From: Providencia stuartii
GTDB taxonomy: Bacteria > Pseudomonadota > Gammaproteobacteria > Enterobacterales > Enterobacteriaceae
Length of the DNA: 64,000 nucleotides
Assembly: GCF_029277985.1 (NCBI RefSeq)
Contig: NZ_CP119546.1
Location: forward strand, 1,736,001-1,800,000
Reading direction: 5' to 3'
The position numbers and the translations under genes are program-made. The stretch's first letter is position 1; every line of letters begins with the position of its first letter. The notes under the pieces were generated by a model. It was not told where the DNA came from, did not search any database, and saw only the letters and a list, made by a program, of their open reading frames with translations. Positions 30,351-38,233 of the stretch are shown here, one piece after another.

Positions 30351-30550
30351 AGCCTTCAATATGCTATTTATTTTGTCTAATATTACTCTGCGCTATAGTT
30401 TTTTCAATTAGTGCTGTATCAGTAGAATGGCTTTTAAATGATAAACCAGTCCTTGAGCTGGAATGGAAAAGTGGGTTTGAGATAGGCAGCATTATTGGTG
30501 GCTGTGCTGGCGCTGCCATATGGTTAATGTATCGTTTCAATATACGTTAG
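30347..30550 (+). CDS. cdiI: small membrane immunity protein CdiI
   Basis: A 67-aa protein whose ATG overlaps the cdiA stop by 4 bp, the expected place for the cognate immunity gene. It has two hydrophobic helices, about residues 5-27 (YLFCLILLCAIVFSISAV) and 45-62 (IGSIIGGCAGAAIWLM), with a short charged linker, so it should sit in the inner membrane. Immunity proteins of this build usually counter pore-forming or membrane-crossing toxins. No family name can be given. Confidence 0.75.
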   Translation: MKPSICYLFCLILLCAIVFSISAVSVEWLLNDKPVLELEWKSGFEIGSIIGGCAGAAIWLMYRFNIR

Positions 30551-30602
30551 GAATTATTGAATGTAGTAATCCTAGCCCTATACTGGGATCTCCTGAACCT
30601 CT

Positions 30603-30917
30603 TTACTCCCCTTCTGCCAGCCGGATAATCAACTGTCCGGCTTGGCGAGTGAGGGTATAGTGACTGCCTACCTCAAACCTCAGCTCATTCAGCCACTTAC
30701 CACTTAAGGTGAGTTGTGGGCTGGGGTTGGGTTTACCGCGGTTCGGGGCGTAACCCACTGTATACTGTCTGGTTTTGACCACTTCTGCTTTAGTCGTCGG
30801 TGTTTTTACTTTACGACAAAGTACTGTAAACATATGCTCTACAAAAACCAAAAGCTCATGTCGGGGCGTTCGAATCCAAACGCGAAAATGCACTGGGAAA
30901 ATTGTCTTGTAACTCAC
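30603..30917 (-). CDS. SymE-like toxin protein, copy 1
   Basis: A 104-aa frame whose last 60 residues fit the SymE toxin family (TRQYTVGYAPNRGKPNPSPQLTLSGKWLNEL...GQLIIRL). E. coli SymE is an SOS-induced, AbrB-fold-related protein linked to RNA cleavage and nucleoid condensation. A nearer ATG at 30833 gives 77 aa; the N-terminal part before it is not family-like. It lies on the opposite strand right after the main cdiA/cdiI module. This is the most complete of the four SymE-like sequences in the CDI region. Whether it is active is unknown. Confidence 0.65.
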   Translation of the reverse strand: MSYKTIFPVHFRVWIRTPRHELLVFVEHMFTVLCRKVKTPTTKAEVVKTRQYTVGYAPNRGKPNPSPQLTLSGKWLNELRFEVGSHYTLTRQAGQLIIRLAEGE

Positions 30918-30971
30918 TGAGTGAACTAGGAAAAAGTGGTTTTATCTGGCCAAGTTGCAATGGAATGAGTT

Positions 30972-31924
30972 GTTGTTGAGAATAACTCAATGTCGAACTT
31001 TTTTGGTGCCCGAGGAGATAAATATTTTGAAGGGGCGTTCACACTAGAAAATGCGTTAACCAGTGATGATAGCTTAACCGCACAAGAAAAAGAGCAGATC
31101 CGCAAATAATATATCCGAGGCGATGGTCACGAAGATCCCATCAAGGCTATTCTAGAAAATAACCCTGGCTCAGACACCATAATGGCGTTGATCCAAGCCA
31201 AAGATACGGGTGATTATGCACTTGCTGTTCTCTCTTCTTTGCCGATGGAAAGAGCATTAGCGGTATTAGGTAAACTGAGTAAAGCGTTTAAGACTACCGA
31301 AAAAGTCGTTTCTCCAGAAATCGCAATTAAGAATCCATCTTCAAAATTGCCTTCAAATCCAACGTCTCAATCTTCCAGTGATGTATGGAAACCAAATGAT
31401 TCAAAACTTTATGTTGATGGTGTTTTATCTGATGTGAAGTCAAAAGAGATCGTTAATATCCCTCACGGTCAGCGACCTGATCCATCAACATATATGACTA
31501 AATCAGAAATAGATGCACATTTGGCTAAGTTTGATGATGGTGCAATAAGGTTTACGTCGAAAGTAAATATGACCAGTACGGTACTTATGGGACAAGTGAT
31601 GCTTTTGTAATGCCTAAATCAGATTTTGAGCGTGTAATGAGAGAATCGAAAGGCGATTTAAGGGTAGTAGAGCAAAAGCTAGGACTAGATAAAGGATATT
31701 TAAGTGGCTCTGATACACTTATTGTTCATGTTGAAAAGAAAGATATAACAGGATTAAAAGTTCCATCGGGAAATGAGGGAGGCGCAAATAGTCATTGGTT
31801 ACCGGGAGGGTATACATCTGGTGGTGTTGCAGAAGCAACTATGAATTTCTCAAATAAACCAAATGTTACAGTAATAGAACTTGAAGCTTTAAAAAAACAA
31901 ATACAGCAAGGGAAATCTAAATGA
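30972..31924 (+). pseudogene. orphan CdiA toxin module 1, broken
   Basis: Begins with the boundary motif VVENNSMSNFFGARG, so it is a displaced CdiA-CT. The frame meets an in-frame TAA at 31107-31109 (after QEKEQIRK), resumes as YIRGDGHEDP, and shifts by one base near 31567. After the shift it reads KYDQYGTYGTSDAFVMPKS and then GLKVPSGNEGGANSHWLPGGYTSGG to a stop at 31924. Two independent lesions mean no full toxin can be made. The frames 31182-31610 and 31610-31924 are therefore pieces of one gene. The toxin type is not identified. It lacks the upstream secretion domains. Confidence 0.75.
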
Positions 31925-32202
31925 CAAAAACAACCGTAACGTTTAATTTTGGAAATGGCCCAGTGGATGTTGAAGGCACTAAAGGTGAATATAAAGATGC
32001 CGTTTTAAGTGAAAACGAATTTTCCACAGACCCAAGTTGGTGGCGGCTTAAAGAAGAAAATGGTAAGTATATTTTTTCTTGTTTATCTGGTGCATTAGCA
32101 GGCGGTGAATGCTGTGCTGAAGTTACGAAAGAAGAAAATGATAAATTACGTAGCGGTGAAATGACGGCGATCGAAATCTGTAGGAAATACCAAATAGGTT
32201 AA
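31921..32202 (+). CDS. immunity protein of orphan module 1
   Basis: A 93-aa cytoplasmic protein whose start overlaps the orphan toxin's stop by 4 bp (ATGA). It is acidic, with YIFSCLSGALAGGECCAEV in the middle and no membrane segment. Not recognised by family. The gene is intact although its toxin is broken, which would still protect against neighbours carrying the active toxin. Confidence 0.65.
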   Translation: MTKTTVTFNFGNGPVDVEGTKGEYKDAVLSENEFSTDPSWWRLKEENGKYIFSCLSGALAGGECCAEVTKEENDKLRSGEMTAIEICRKYQIG

Positions 32203-32238
32203 GATCCTAGCGTCACACTAGGATCTAAATTAACAATC

Positions 32239-32408
32239 TTACTCGCTCTCAGCCAGCTGGATGATCAACTGTCCAGCTTGGCGAGTGAGGGTAAAGTGAT
32301 TCCCCACCGTAAACCCAAGCTCATTCAGCCACTTACCACTGATTATCAGTTGTGGACTGGGGTTCGGGCGCTGTCGGTTGGGCAAGTACCCCACTGTATA
32401 CTGTCTTG
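32239..32408 (-). pseudogene. SymE relic, copy 2 (N-terminus lost)
   Basis: The minus strand reads QYTVGYLPNRQRPNPSPQL and ends GQLIIQLAESE in one open frame, but the start is missing: the DNA jumps directly into cdiA sequence at about 32408. The junction marks a recombination between a SymE-like gene and a cdiA copy. Confidence 0.7.
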
Positions 32409-33389
32409 ATGATACATCGAGTGCAGCAAATTCAGGTCAAGCAGGAAAGACCACAGTTGAGAATAACTTCTTACATGCTGAAAAAATCATTACTTTCGTT
32501 GGTGAATTCGCTAATGCAAAAACACCGGCAGAGAGAAAACAGTTACAACATGATATTGATAAACCAGATAAAAAACTTCAGTCACAAGCGGAAGGATGGG
32601 GAATATCAACCAATGACATGAAGAGTGCATTATCAAGCCTAAAAACATTAGAAGGCTTGCCAGATTGTAATGTTCAATGCCAAGAAATGGTAAAAGATTC
32701 AATATCTAAACTCGAGCCAGCATTAGAAAATAGAATCAATAAGCATTCATCACAAACAGAGAACCTCAAAGAACTAACAGGTATTTTAGCAGCAGTGATT
32801 GTGATGAATGAAAGTGGGTTGATTGATGGTCGAGCCACTACATCAGGAGGTGTGAAAGGGGTACCTAACGGAACTGAAACTCCTAAAATCGATAATTCTG
32901 CGAAAAATAATGGGCAAAAGGGGAAAGAAACTAGCCCGATAATTAATCAACCCCATATAACCGTGATCTCACCGGAAATAGAAACTAAGATACTGTCAGG
33001 GCAAAGGGTTGGAAACTCAAATAAATTAATTGGGGGACACTCTCCTTCAGTGAATAATGAAAATCCAAATTATGCGGTAGAAGCAGTAAGATTAAATCCA
33101 GATGGTACAAGAGTTGTAAAATTTACGACATCAGTTTCCTGATGGAAATCTATCCAAAATTAAGACGAGTACACTTTTCCCTGAAAGTTGGTCAGATAAA
33201 AATATTATTGACTCGGTCAAGAAGATTGGTAATTCCACAGCTATTGGGCAAAGAAGTTCAACGGGTGAAACGTTACATCGTGGTACAATTAATGGCATAG
33301 AAATTGATGTGATTAAAAAAAGAAATCAACTTACAGCTGGGTATCCTGTAGGTGGGAAGCCAGCTCCTGGCTTTAATCCGACCGATTGA
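32409..33389 (+). pseudogene. orphan CdiA toxin module 2, EndoU-like nuclease tip, frameshifted
   Basis: Starts inside the pretoxin region with DTSSAANSGQAGKTTVENN, nearly identical to the main cdiA (29351-29411), then diverges into a new tip. The first frame stops at 33142. Shifting one base near 33129 restores QFPDGNLSKIKTSTLFPESW and then TLHRGTINGIEIDVI and TAGYPVGG up to the stop at 33387-33389. That tail resembles bacterial EndoU RNases carried by CdiA proteins. An unrelated start upstream (from 32378) comes from the SymE junction. As read, the nuclease domain cannot be translated. Confidence 0.75.
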
Positions 33390-33398
33390 GGCATGTAC

Positions 33399-33821
33399 AT
33401 GTATAAAGAATTTGATTTATGTATTACTGATTTTAGTAACGACAATGAACCTGGAGATTATTGGTATGATTGCGGCATCGTTGAATGCTCTAGAATTTTA
33501 AGTAAATTCAATGAACTAGACTGGTCTAATTTGTTTGATGTGTTAGAGCACAAATCTATATTTTGGAAAATTAGATTGGTCGAATGCTTGGGGGATTTAA
33601 AAAATAGTCATGAGTTAAATATTATTTTAACGCTCATTGATACTGATGATTATGACTTATTTATTAGTTGTGTTGACTCGTTGAGATCTATGGGAAGTCA
33701 CAGTTTATCTGAAGATGATTTAAATAAGATTAACGATAAAATATACCATCTTGAGCAAAATGCTTCTTTACCAGTGAAAAGTGTTTTAGATAGTTTTTCA
33801 CATAAGTTTAAGCGTAAATAG
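33399..33821 (+). CDS. immunity protein of orphan module 2
   Basis: A 140-aa cytoplasmic, acidic, helical protein. The middle (WKIRLVECLGDLKNSHELNIILTLI) looks like a HEAT-type helical repeat, as in some CdiI proteins. The ATG at 33399 is preferred over 33393 because GAGG then lies 8 bases upstream. It follows the EndoU-like tip by 9 bp and ends in a terminator. The cognate-immunity role is inferred from position. Confidence 0.65.
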   Translation: MYKEFDLCITDFSNDNEPGDYWYDCGIVECSRILSKFNELDWSNLFDVLEHKSIFWKIRLVECLGDLKNSHELNIILTLIDTDDYDLFISCVDSLRSMGSHSLSEDDLNKINDKIYHLEQNASLPVKSVLDSFSHKFKRK

Positions 33822-33846
33822 CCCCTGCTTTACACAGGGGTTTCTT
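33822..33846 (+). terminator. rho-independent terminator after orphan module 2
   Basis: CCCCTG and CAGGGG pair around a 7-nt loop and are followed by TTTCTT, starting one base after the immunity gene's stop. Confidence 0.7.
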
Positions 33847-33854
33847 GAGTACTC

Positions 33855-34050
33855 TCACTCCTCAGCCAGCCGGATAATCAACTGTCCGGCTTGCCGAGTG
33901 AGGGGATAGTGACTGCCTACCTCAAACCCCAACTCATTCAACCAATTACCAATGAATGTCAGCTGTGGGTAGGTTTACTTTGGTTGGGGACGTAACCCAC
34001 TGTATACTGTCTGGTTTTGCCCCCTTTTTCTTTAGTCGTTGGTGCTAATT
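33855..34050 (-). pseudogene. SymE relic, copy 3 (frameshifted)
   Basis: The minus strand reads TRQYTVGYVPNQSKPTHS then stops; a shift restores GNWLNELGFEVGSHYPLTRQAGQL and the end. It is the same family as copies 1 and 2, inactivated by a frameshift. Confidence 0.7.
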
Positions 34051-34110
34051 GCCGCATCTAATCCTTTTATTGACTTCTCTTTTTATTCAAAAATACCTTC
34101 ATAAGCCACC

Positions 34111-34260
34111 GACAAGCGCAACTCAAAGCAACAGGATGGCAGTTTAAGCAGTAGTATTGGAAGCGAGTTGAATACCACGGCTTCGGTGAATGCTAATGAA
34201 ACCGAAATGCACAGTGATTATCAATTGGTGGATAAACAAACTATCAGAAAGTCGATATGA
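34111..34260 (+). pseudogene. displaced fragment of a cdiA FHA-2 repeat
   Basis: Reads DKRNSKQQDGSLSSS and then NETEMHSDYQLVDKQT, matching DKYDSKQTSSS and SKTEMHSDYQSVDKQT of the main CdiA (around 28260-28390). A stop follows at 34258. It lies downstream of the toxin modules, so it is a remnant of another cdiA copy. Confidence 0.7.
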
Positions 34261-34470
34261 TTTATCTTTAGGCTTTGCCGTTTTTATTTGTTTAATAGTT
34301 AACATGTGGGCATCTCTGTATTGATTATTTTATTGGTGCCCGCACATATACCCACTTTTAATTGTTGTAGGCAAGTAATGGGTAGCTATGTATGGTAATG
34401 GGGAGATTGTGGTAATAGCTGTATTTAAAGTACTTTTGGTAATGGATGGGAAGGTGGGGTTATTCGGTCA

Positions 34471-34492
34471 TGGCGTCCCCTGCAGGAATCGA
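34471..34492. repeat. attL, left end of the satellite
   Basis: 22 bases identical to 45648-45669, the 3' end of tRNA-Arg(CCU) (it begins TGGCGTCCCCTGCAGG). After the shared core the sequences diverge, so this is the duplicated attachment core and not a second tRNA. Confidence 0.9.
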
Positions 34493-35021
34493 TTCCCTTA
34501 ATTATCTTACTGATAAAATATAACTTTTATTTTAATTTTTATTTTTCTATACATAATTATATACATTCCGTTTGGAATCATGGTAATCCCTGTTTCAGAA
34601 TTGAAATGTTCTGATTGTCAGCAAAACGTTATTTTTTCATATGAATCTTCCCGATTTATTTTATGAGAATGTCCCATCTATGAACACTCTGTTTTTTGGG
34701 GAGGAATACCTCATAAACAACAACTATATTTATCACATATCAATTTATTTACAAATATTTACAAAAAAAGAAGGGCAATAATTTAGATGTATGCAAAAAA
34801 ATAGTAGGAAGTGCAAATAAAACCAAATAGACACAATGGTTACTTTTTGAACATTATTGTTAATTACCGTTAACGGTTGTTAATTAGCTATCAGCTATTA
34901 ATAGTTCAATAAAATTGAACGAGTTAAATATTCACTGACTTTACCAAATTAATATTCTATGCAAATATAATTGCATCTCACGAGATACAACAAAGTCTAA
35001 ATTAATCTTAAAGGAATAAAT
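34493..35021. promoter_or_regulatory. alpA upstream region with palindrome
   Basis: About 530 AT-rich bases without a gene. The perfect 12-bp palindrome ACCGTTAACGGT at 34866-34877 is embedded in a larger imperfect inverted repeat rich in TTAATTA. It is a candidate operator for the alpA/capsid promoter, or a directionality-factor binding site near the left end. Confidence 0.45.
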
Positions 35022-35243
35022 ATGAGTTTATTACCTACGGGTAATCTTAACTCCGAAAAAAGTCGGCTGTTAAGAATGCCAGACGTAATTTCATTAACTG
35101 GGCTACCTCGTTCTACTATTTATTTTAAAATGAAAAATAAAGAATTCCCTAATCAAGTACAAATAGGATCTCGTTCAGTTGCTTGGTTAGAATCAGAAGT
35201 ACATGAATGGATAAACAATAATTTAAGGAGACGGAAGTTATGA
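35022..35243 (+). CDS. alpA: AlpA-family regulator (P4 Vis-like)
   Basis: A 73-aa DNA-binding protein. The helix-turn-helix LLRMPDVISLTGLPRSTIYFKM and then FPNQVQIGSRSVAWLESEVHEW are the AlpA hallmark. In P4 and related islands such proteins (Vis) act as excision directionality factor and promoter regulator. AAAGGA precedes the ATG. It overlaps the next gene by 4 bp. Confidence 0.9.
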   Translation: MSLLPTGNLNSEKSRLLRMPDVISLTGLPRSTIYFKMKNKEFPNQVQIGSRSVAWLESEVHEWINNNLRRRKL

Positions 35244-36076
35244 ATAATATATCTTATTACAAAGATAGTGAATTATCTTACTTGTTCAATTATAAGTTTA
35301 TTTCTGTTACTGAAGGAAGTAAAGAAACAGGGTTTATTATACGGGCAATTGAATTATATCGATTATCTCAAATGAAAGATAAGATACAAAAGTTCTGTGC
35401 GTTAACTAACTTTAACTTTGATAATTTAACACCTAGTTTAGAAGAAATAAAACTATTGATAAAACAAGGTGAAGGCATTGTTTCTAATTATTCAAAACTA
35501 TCCGAAAAGGAAACGGCAGAATTGAATAGTTTAACAGAATATATGTCAAACCTAGAGAATGGAAAACTCAAAAAGCCCGCCCACCAACCAAGTGCAAAAA
35601 CTTGGGCTGAGGATGCTTATCGGGCGGTAGAGCGGCAACAGAGCCATGTTAAGAATGAAAATGATAAACTCAATAAAATTAATGGGCTTTACGGTTTATT
35701 AAAACCTGTTATTGAGTGGATGATATCAGAAAAAGTTAAAGGAATTAAATCTGATTTATTAAATGTATTACCAAACCAACAGTGCCATTTAAACTCACTA
35801 TTGTCTGATATGAATTGGTCACATGAAAGACCGTGCAAGCTGATTGTGGATGCAATGTGTGAATTTGAACGTTGCATAGATTCAGTTATCCGTAATTGTG
35901 CGCCACCGACAGATAAAAGAGATTTATTATTTACTCCATCGTATCAACGGGAATATTACAAGCATTATTACAGTAATGAAAATTCGCATTTAAAAGAAAT
36001 ATTAACCGCCAAAGAATATGTTGATTCCATGGTTAATAATCAAAATAAAATTCACGATAAATTAGAATATTTCTAA
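35240..36076 (+). CDS. unknown satellite protein upstream of the capsid gene
   Basis: A 278-aa, helical, soluble protein, not recognised. It has charged helices, a central segment (KTWAEDAYRAVERQQSHVKNEN near residues 120-141) and a tyrosine-rich end (YQREYYKHYYSNE near 236-248). It starts in the alpA stop (ATGA overlap) and is followed 23 bp later by the capsid gene, so it belongs to the alpA-capsid-protease transcription unit. In P4 the size-determination protein Sid acts with the P2 capsid; a capsid-related job is possible but is inference from position only. Confidence 0.6.
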   Translation: MNNISYYKDSELSYLFNYKFISVTEGSKETGFIIRAIELYRLSQMKDKIQKFCALTNFNFDNLTPSLEEIKLLIKQGEGIVSNYSKLSEKETAELNSLTEYMSNLENGKLKKPAHQPSAKTWAEDAYRAVERQQSHVKNENDKLNKINGLYGLLKPVIEWMISEKVKGIKSDLLNVLPNQQCHLNSLLSDMNWSHERPCKLIVDAMCEFERCIDSVIRNCAPPTDKRDLLFTPSYQREYYKHYYSNENSHLKEILTAKEYVDSMVNNQNKIHDKLEYF

Positions 36077-36099
36077 ATTAAAAATATAAGGAACATATT

Positions 36100-37119
36100 A
36101 TGTACGTAACCACTATTCCAAATGTGGCAAGGACTTTTCACGCCAATTTTATCCGAGGGGCTAATTATTTCTCTGAAAATAGCCAGACGTTTTCTATTTC
36201 CGAACCCTCTGAAAATTTATTACGCGTTGCTATTTCAGATGCCAGTTGGTTTATGAATCAATTAACGCTGACTGATGTTAACGAAGAGAGCGGAGATGCT
36301 ATTAGTCTTGGTGACAACACACTTCATACAGGACGTTCTATCGCAGAACGATTCCATAAGCGCATTAATTTTGAAGGCATGCCTTATGTTTTAGAGGAAA
36401 CAGATACCTGTGCCGCGATTTCGTATGAACAAATGTCCATGATTGCTAATAGTCGCAACGGGGATGATGAACATTTTACTAAAGTGATGTCTGACTTGTT
36501 TTCTAAAGCGGTTTCGCAGGACATGATACGCGTCGGTTTTAATGGTGAATTTTGCGGTTATCCCACTAAGCCCGAGGTTTATAAACGCGGTCAGGATGTT
36601 AATAAAGGCTGGCACGTAATTGCAGCCGAATTTAACAAAGGTTCACAAATAGTGACCGATAAAATTGTATTAGGAAAAGATGGTCCTTTCCCGAATTTAG
36701 ATGCAATGGCTAACTATCTCATTATGAAAAAAATCCCCGAAGAATACCGTGAAGACCCGCGTTTAGTGGTGTTAGTGGGAGCTGAATTAGCGGGTTTATA
36801 CCGTGAGAAGTTGTTCGCAGCATCTGATAAACCCGCAGATATTCAAGCAAGCCAAATGGCATTAAGCACCGTTGCAGGGCGTTTTGCCATTATTCCACCG
36901 TTTATGCCTGGTCGCCGTTTGGTGGTTACAACGCTTGATAATTTACATATCTACACTCAAAAGCATACACGCCGTTTTCGTGCTGAATTTGTGGACGATA
37001 GAAAGGTGTATGAGCATAGTTATTTACGCAACGAGGGCTACGGTTTAGGAGATGGGAATCTATATGCTGCCATTGATGAAAACGCCATCCAGATTGAGGA
37101 AGGGGTATTTTCATTATGA
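36100..37119 (+). CDS. P2 gpN-like major capsid protein
   Basis: A 339-aa HK97-fold-type major capsid protein of the P2 family (gpN is 357 aa). Matching features are GRSIAERFHKRINF near residue 78, the D-W-rich DVNKGWHVIAAEF segment, the VVLVGAELAG strand and the C-terminal IPPFMPGRRLVVTTLDNLHIYTQ. AAGGA precedes the ATG. The gene overlaps the gpO-like protease by 4 bp, and the order N-O is the reverse of P2. The satellite thus carries its own shell gene, whereas P4 borrows P2's. Confidence 0.85.
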   Translation: MYVTTIPNVARTFHANFIRGANYFSENSQTFSISEPSENLLRVAISDASWFMNQLTLTDVNEESGDAISLGDNTLHTGRSIAERFHKRINFEGMPYVLEETDTCAAISYEQMSMIANSRNGDDEHFTKVMSDLFSKAVSQDMIRVGFNGEFCGYPTKPEVYKRGQDVNKGWHVIAAEFNKGSQIVTDKIVLGKDGPFPNLDAMANYLIMKKIPEEYREDPRLVVLVGAELAGLYREKLFAASDKPADIQASQMALSTVAGRFAIIPPFMPGRRLVVTTLDNLHIYTQKHTRRFRAEFVDDRKVYEHSYLRNEGYGLGDGNLYAAIDENAIQIEEGVFSL

Positions 37120-37649
37120 GTGAAAGGATTGAACCTCAATTAACAACTGTTTGGATTTGTGTAGCAACATCAGGGCAAACTCTAGATGGGCGACACATTG
37201 AGCCTGAATGGTTAACAGGCATTGCTGATAACTATGATCCAACCTATTACACCGCGCTAATTTGGGAGGAGCACAATCGAAAACTGGAGAACTTGGGTGA
37301 AGTGTTAGCCGTTAAAGCAGAAGATATTAACGGAGAAACCAAGCTTTATGTACGTTTAAGACCCAATTTGAAGTTGATGGAGTACAACAAGCAAGGGCAA
37401 AAATTGTTTTGTTCTATTGAAGTGGAAGAAGATTTTCGCGGACAAAAAGGTATTTTCTATCTTGGTGGGCTGGCTGTCACAGATAGCCCATCCAGCGTCG
37501 GAACAAACCGTTTAGAATTCAGCATTAACCGCTCTCATTTTTCACGTAAAAAGAGCCGTGTATCGCTTAGTTCACCAACTGCCTTTAATTTATCTGACGG
37601 GTTAAAAGGTACTAAAAATCGGTGGTTCTCTGCCATTTCAGCAGGTTAA
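37116..37649 (+). CDS. gpO-like capsid protease, truncated
   Basis: A 177-aa protein matching the N-terminal serine-protease half of P2 gpO (284 aa). Candidate catalytic residues are Asp24 (LDGRHIEPEW), His53 (WEEHNRK) and Ser124 (VTDSPSSVGT). The C-terminal scaffolding part of gpO is missing: after residue 130 there is only a short basic tail. In P2, gpO scaffolds assembly and cleaves gpN. A protease without its scaffold suggests another protein, perhaps the 278-aa gene product, supplies scaffolding (inference). Confidence 0.8.
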   Translation: MSERIEPQLTTVWICVATSGQTLDGRHIEPEWLTGIADNYDPTYYTALIWEEHNRKLENLGEVLAVKAEDINGETKLYVRLRPNLKLMEYNKQGQKLFCSIEVEEDFRGQKGIFYLGGLAVTDSPSSVGTNRLEFSINRSHFSRKKSRVSLSSPTAFNLSDGLKGTKNRWFSAISAG

Positions 37650-37655
37650 AAAATC

Positions 37656-37682
37656 AGCCCAGTGTTTCGCTGGGCTATTTCC
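37656..37682 (+). terminator. terminator after the capsid/protease genes
   Basis: AGCCCAG pairs with CTGGGCT around a 7-nt loop, 7 bases after the protease stop, followed by ATTTCC. The U-run is weak. Confidence 0.55.
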
Positions 37683-37718
37683 TCTATTTATCAATAGTAC
37701 ATCAAGCTGGCTTCAATC

Positions 37719-38231
37719 ATGAAAATAAAAAAGTTGCATCTATCTAAAGGCTTGGGCTATAGTTCTTATGCGTTAGCAAAATCTAACGTCAGGATTGGAA
37801 CCCTGAATATGTACAAGGCGACAGTAGACGCCTCATGCGTCTTTTTTTATGTCGTAAATAATGCCAACCGTATGGCGAATTGCGCCTATTCGAATTCAAT
37901 GGTGGCGTTGTTAGGGCAACCGAAAGGTTGGCTGGTCTCCTTGTACGCCAGTAGTTCCAACCCTCTCAACGTCACCACCCCTTTAGAGATTGGAACCTCT
38001 GGTGGTGACTCCTTAACCAAGTGCAAGGAGATCATCGTTATGATGGCTATCCCTACCCAAACTCAATTTAAATTTCTTTTCTTGTGTGTAAAACGTTCAG
38101 ATATTACCGCCAAACCGTGCCGTCTTTCGGCAATAGCGCCAACCGAACAAAACGCAAGAAGCCTACTTGTTCGTGATTTTATTCTCTTATTCGCAGGTCG
38201 CTTACCTGTGCAATCAACAAAAGGGGAATAA
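37719..38231 (+). CDS. Icd/Ash-like protein overlapping the immunity RNA region
   Basis: A 170-aa frame of the type annotated in P4-like elements as host cell division inhibitor Icd-like or Ash. The hallmark is QPKGWLVSLYASS then GGDSLTKCKE. The N-terminal half of this frame also contains the terminator at 37826-37848 and the complementary blocks of a P4-type CI RNA region. The conservation may therefore come partly from the RNA, and real translation is uncertain. An ATG further in (38041) could give a shorter product. Confidence 0.5.
   Translation: MKIKKLHLSKGLGYSSYALAKSNVRIGTLNMYKATVDASCVFFYVVNNANRMANCAYSNSMVALLGQPKGWLVSLYASSSNPLNVTTPLEIGTSGGDSLTKCKEIIVMMAIPTQTQFKFLFLCVKRSDITAKPCRLSAIAPTEQNARSLLVRDFILLFAGRLPVQSTKGE
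37793..37997 (+). ncRNA. P4-like CI immunity RNA region (seqA/seqB/seqC)
   Basis: GATTGGAACC occurs at 37793-37802 and again at 37988-37997. Between them, at about 37947-37966, the strand carries the complementary block CCAGTAGTTCCAACCCTCT, able to pair with both flanking copies through GTTCCAA and neighbours. P4 uses this layout: CI RNA (seqB) pairs with seqA and seqC in the leader and causes premature termination. A hairpin-T7 terminator lies at 37826-37848, and AACCGAAAGGTT (37918-37929) forms a small hairpin beside seqB. The exact ends of the RNA are not determined. Confidence 0.65.
37826..37848 (+). terminator. leader terminator in the immunity region
   Basis: GACGC and GCGTC pair around CTCAT and are followed by seven T. 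It lies inside the Icd-like frame, between the seqA-like and seqB-like blocks, where P4-type premature termination would be expected. Confidence 0.75.
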
Positions 38232-38233
38232 TC

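Noticed and set aside
31182..31924. Two separate small genes (142 and 104 aa)
   Set aside because: Both continue one orphan toxin; a one-base shift near 31567 links them.
32378..33142. A 254-aa gene starting MGKYPTVYC
   Set aside because: The first codons are antisense SymE sequence; the true content starts at the cdiA junction near 32409 and is frameshifted at the end.
30603..34050. SymE-like copies as an insertion sequence
   Set aside because: No transposase, no terminal inverted repeats or target duplications were seen; the copies differ in extent and end at CDI module junctions.
34471..34492. A partial tRNA at the left end
   Set aside because: Only the 22-bp attachment core is shared with tRNA-Arg; the rest of the cloverleaf is missing, so it is attL.
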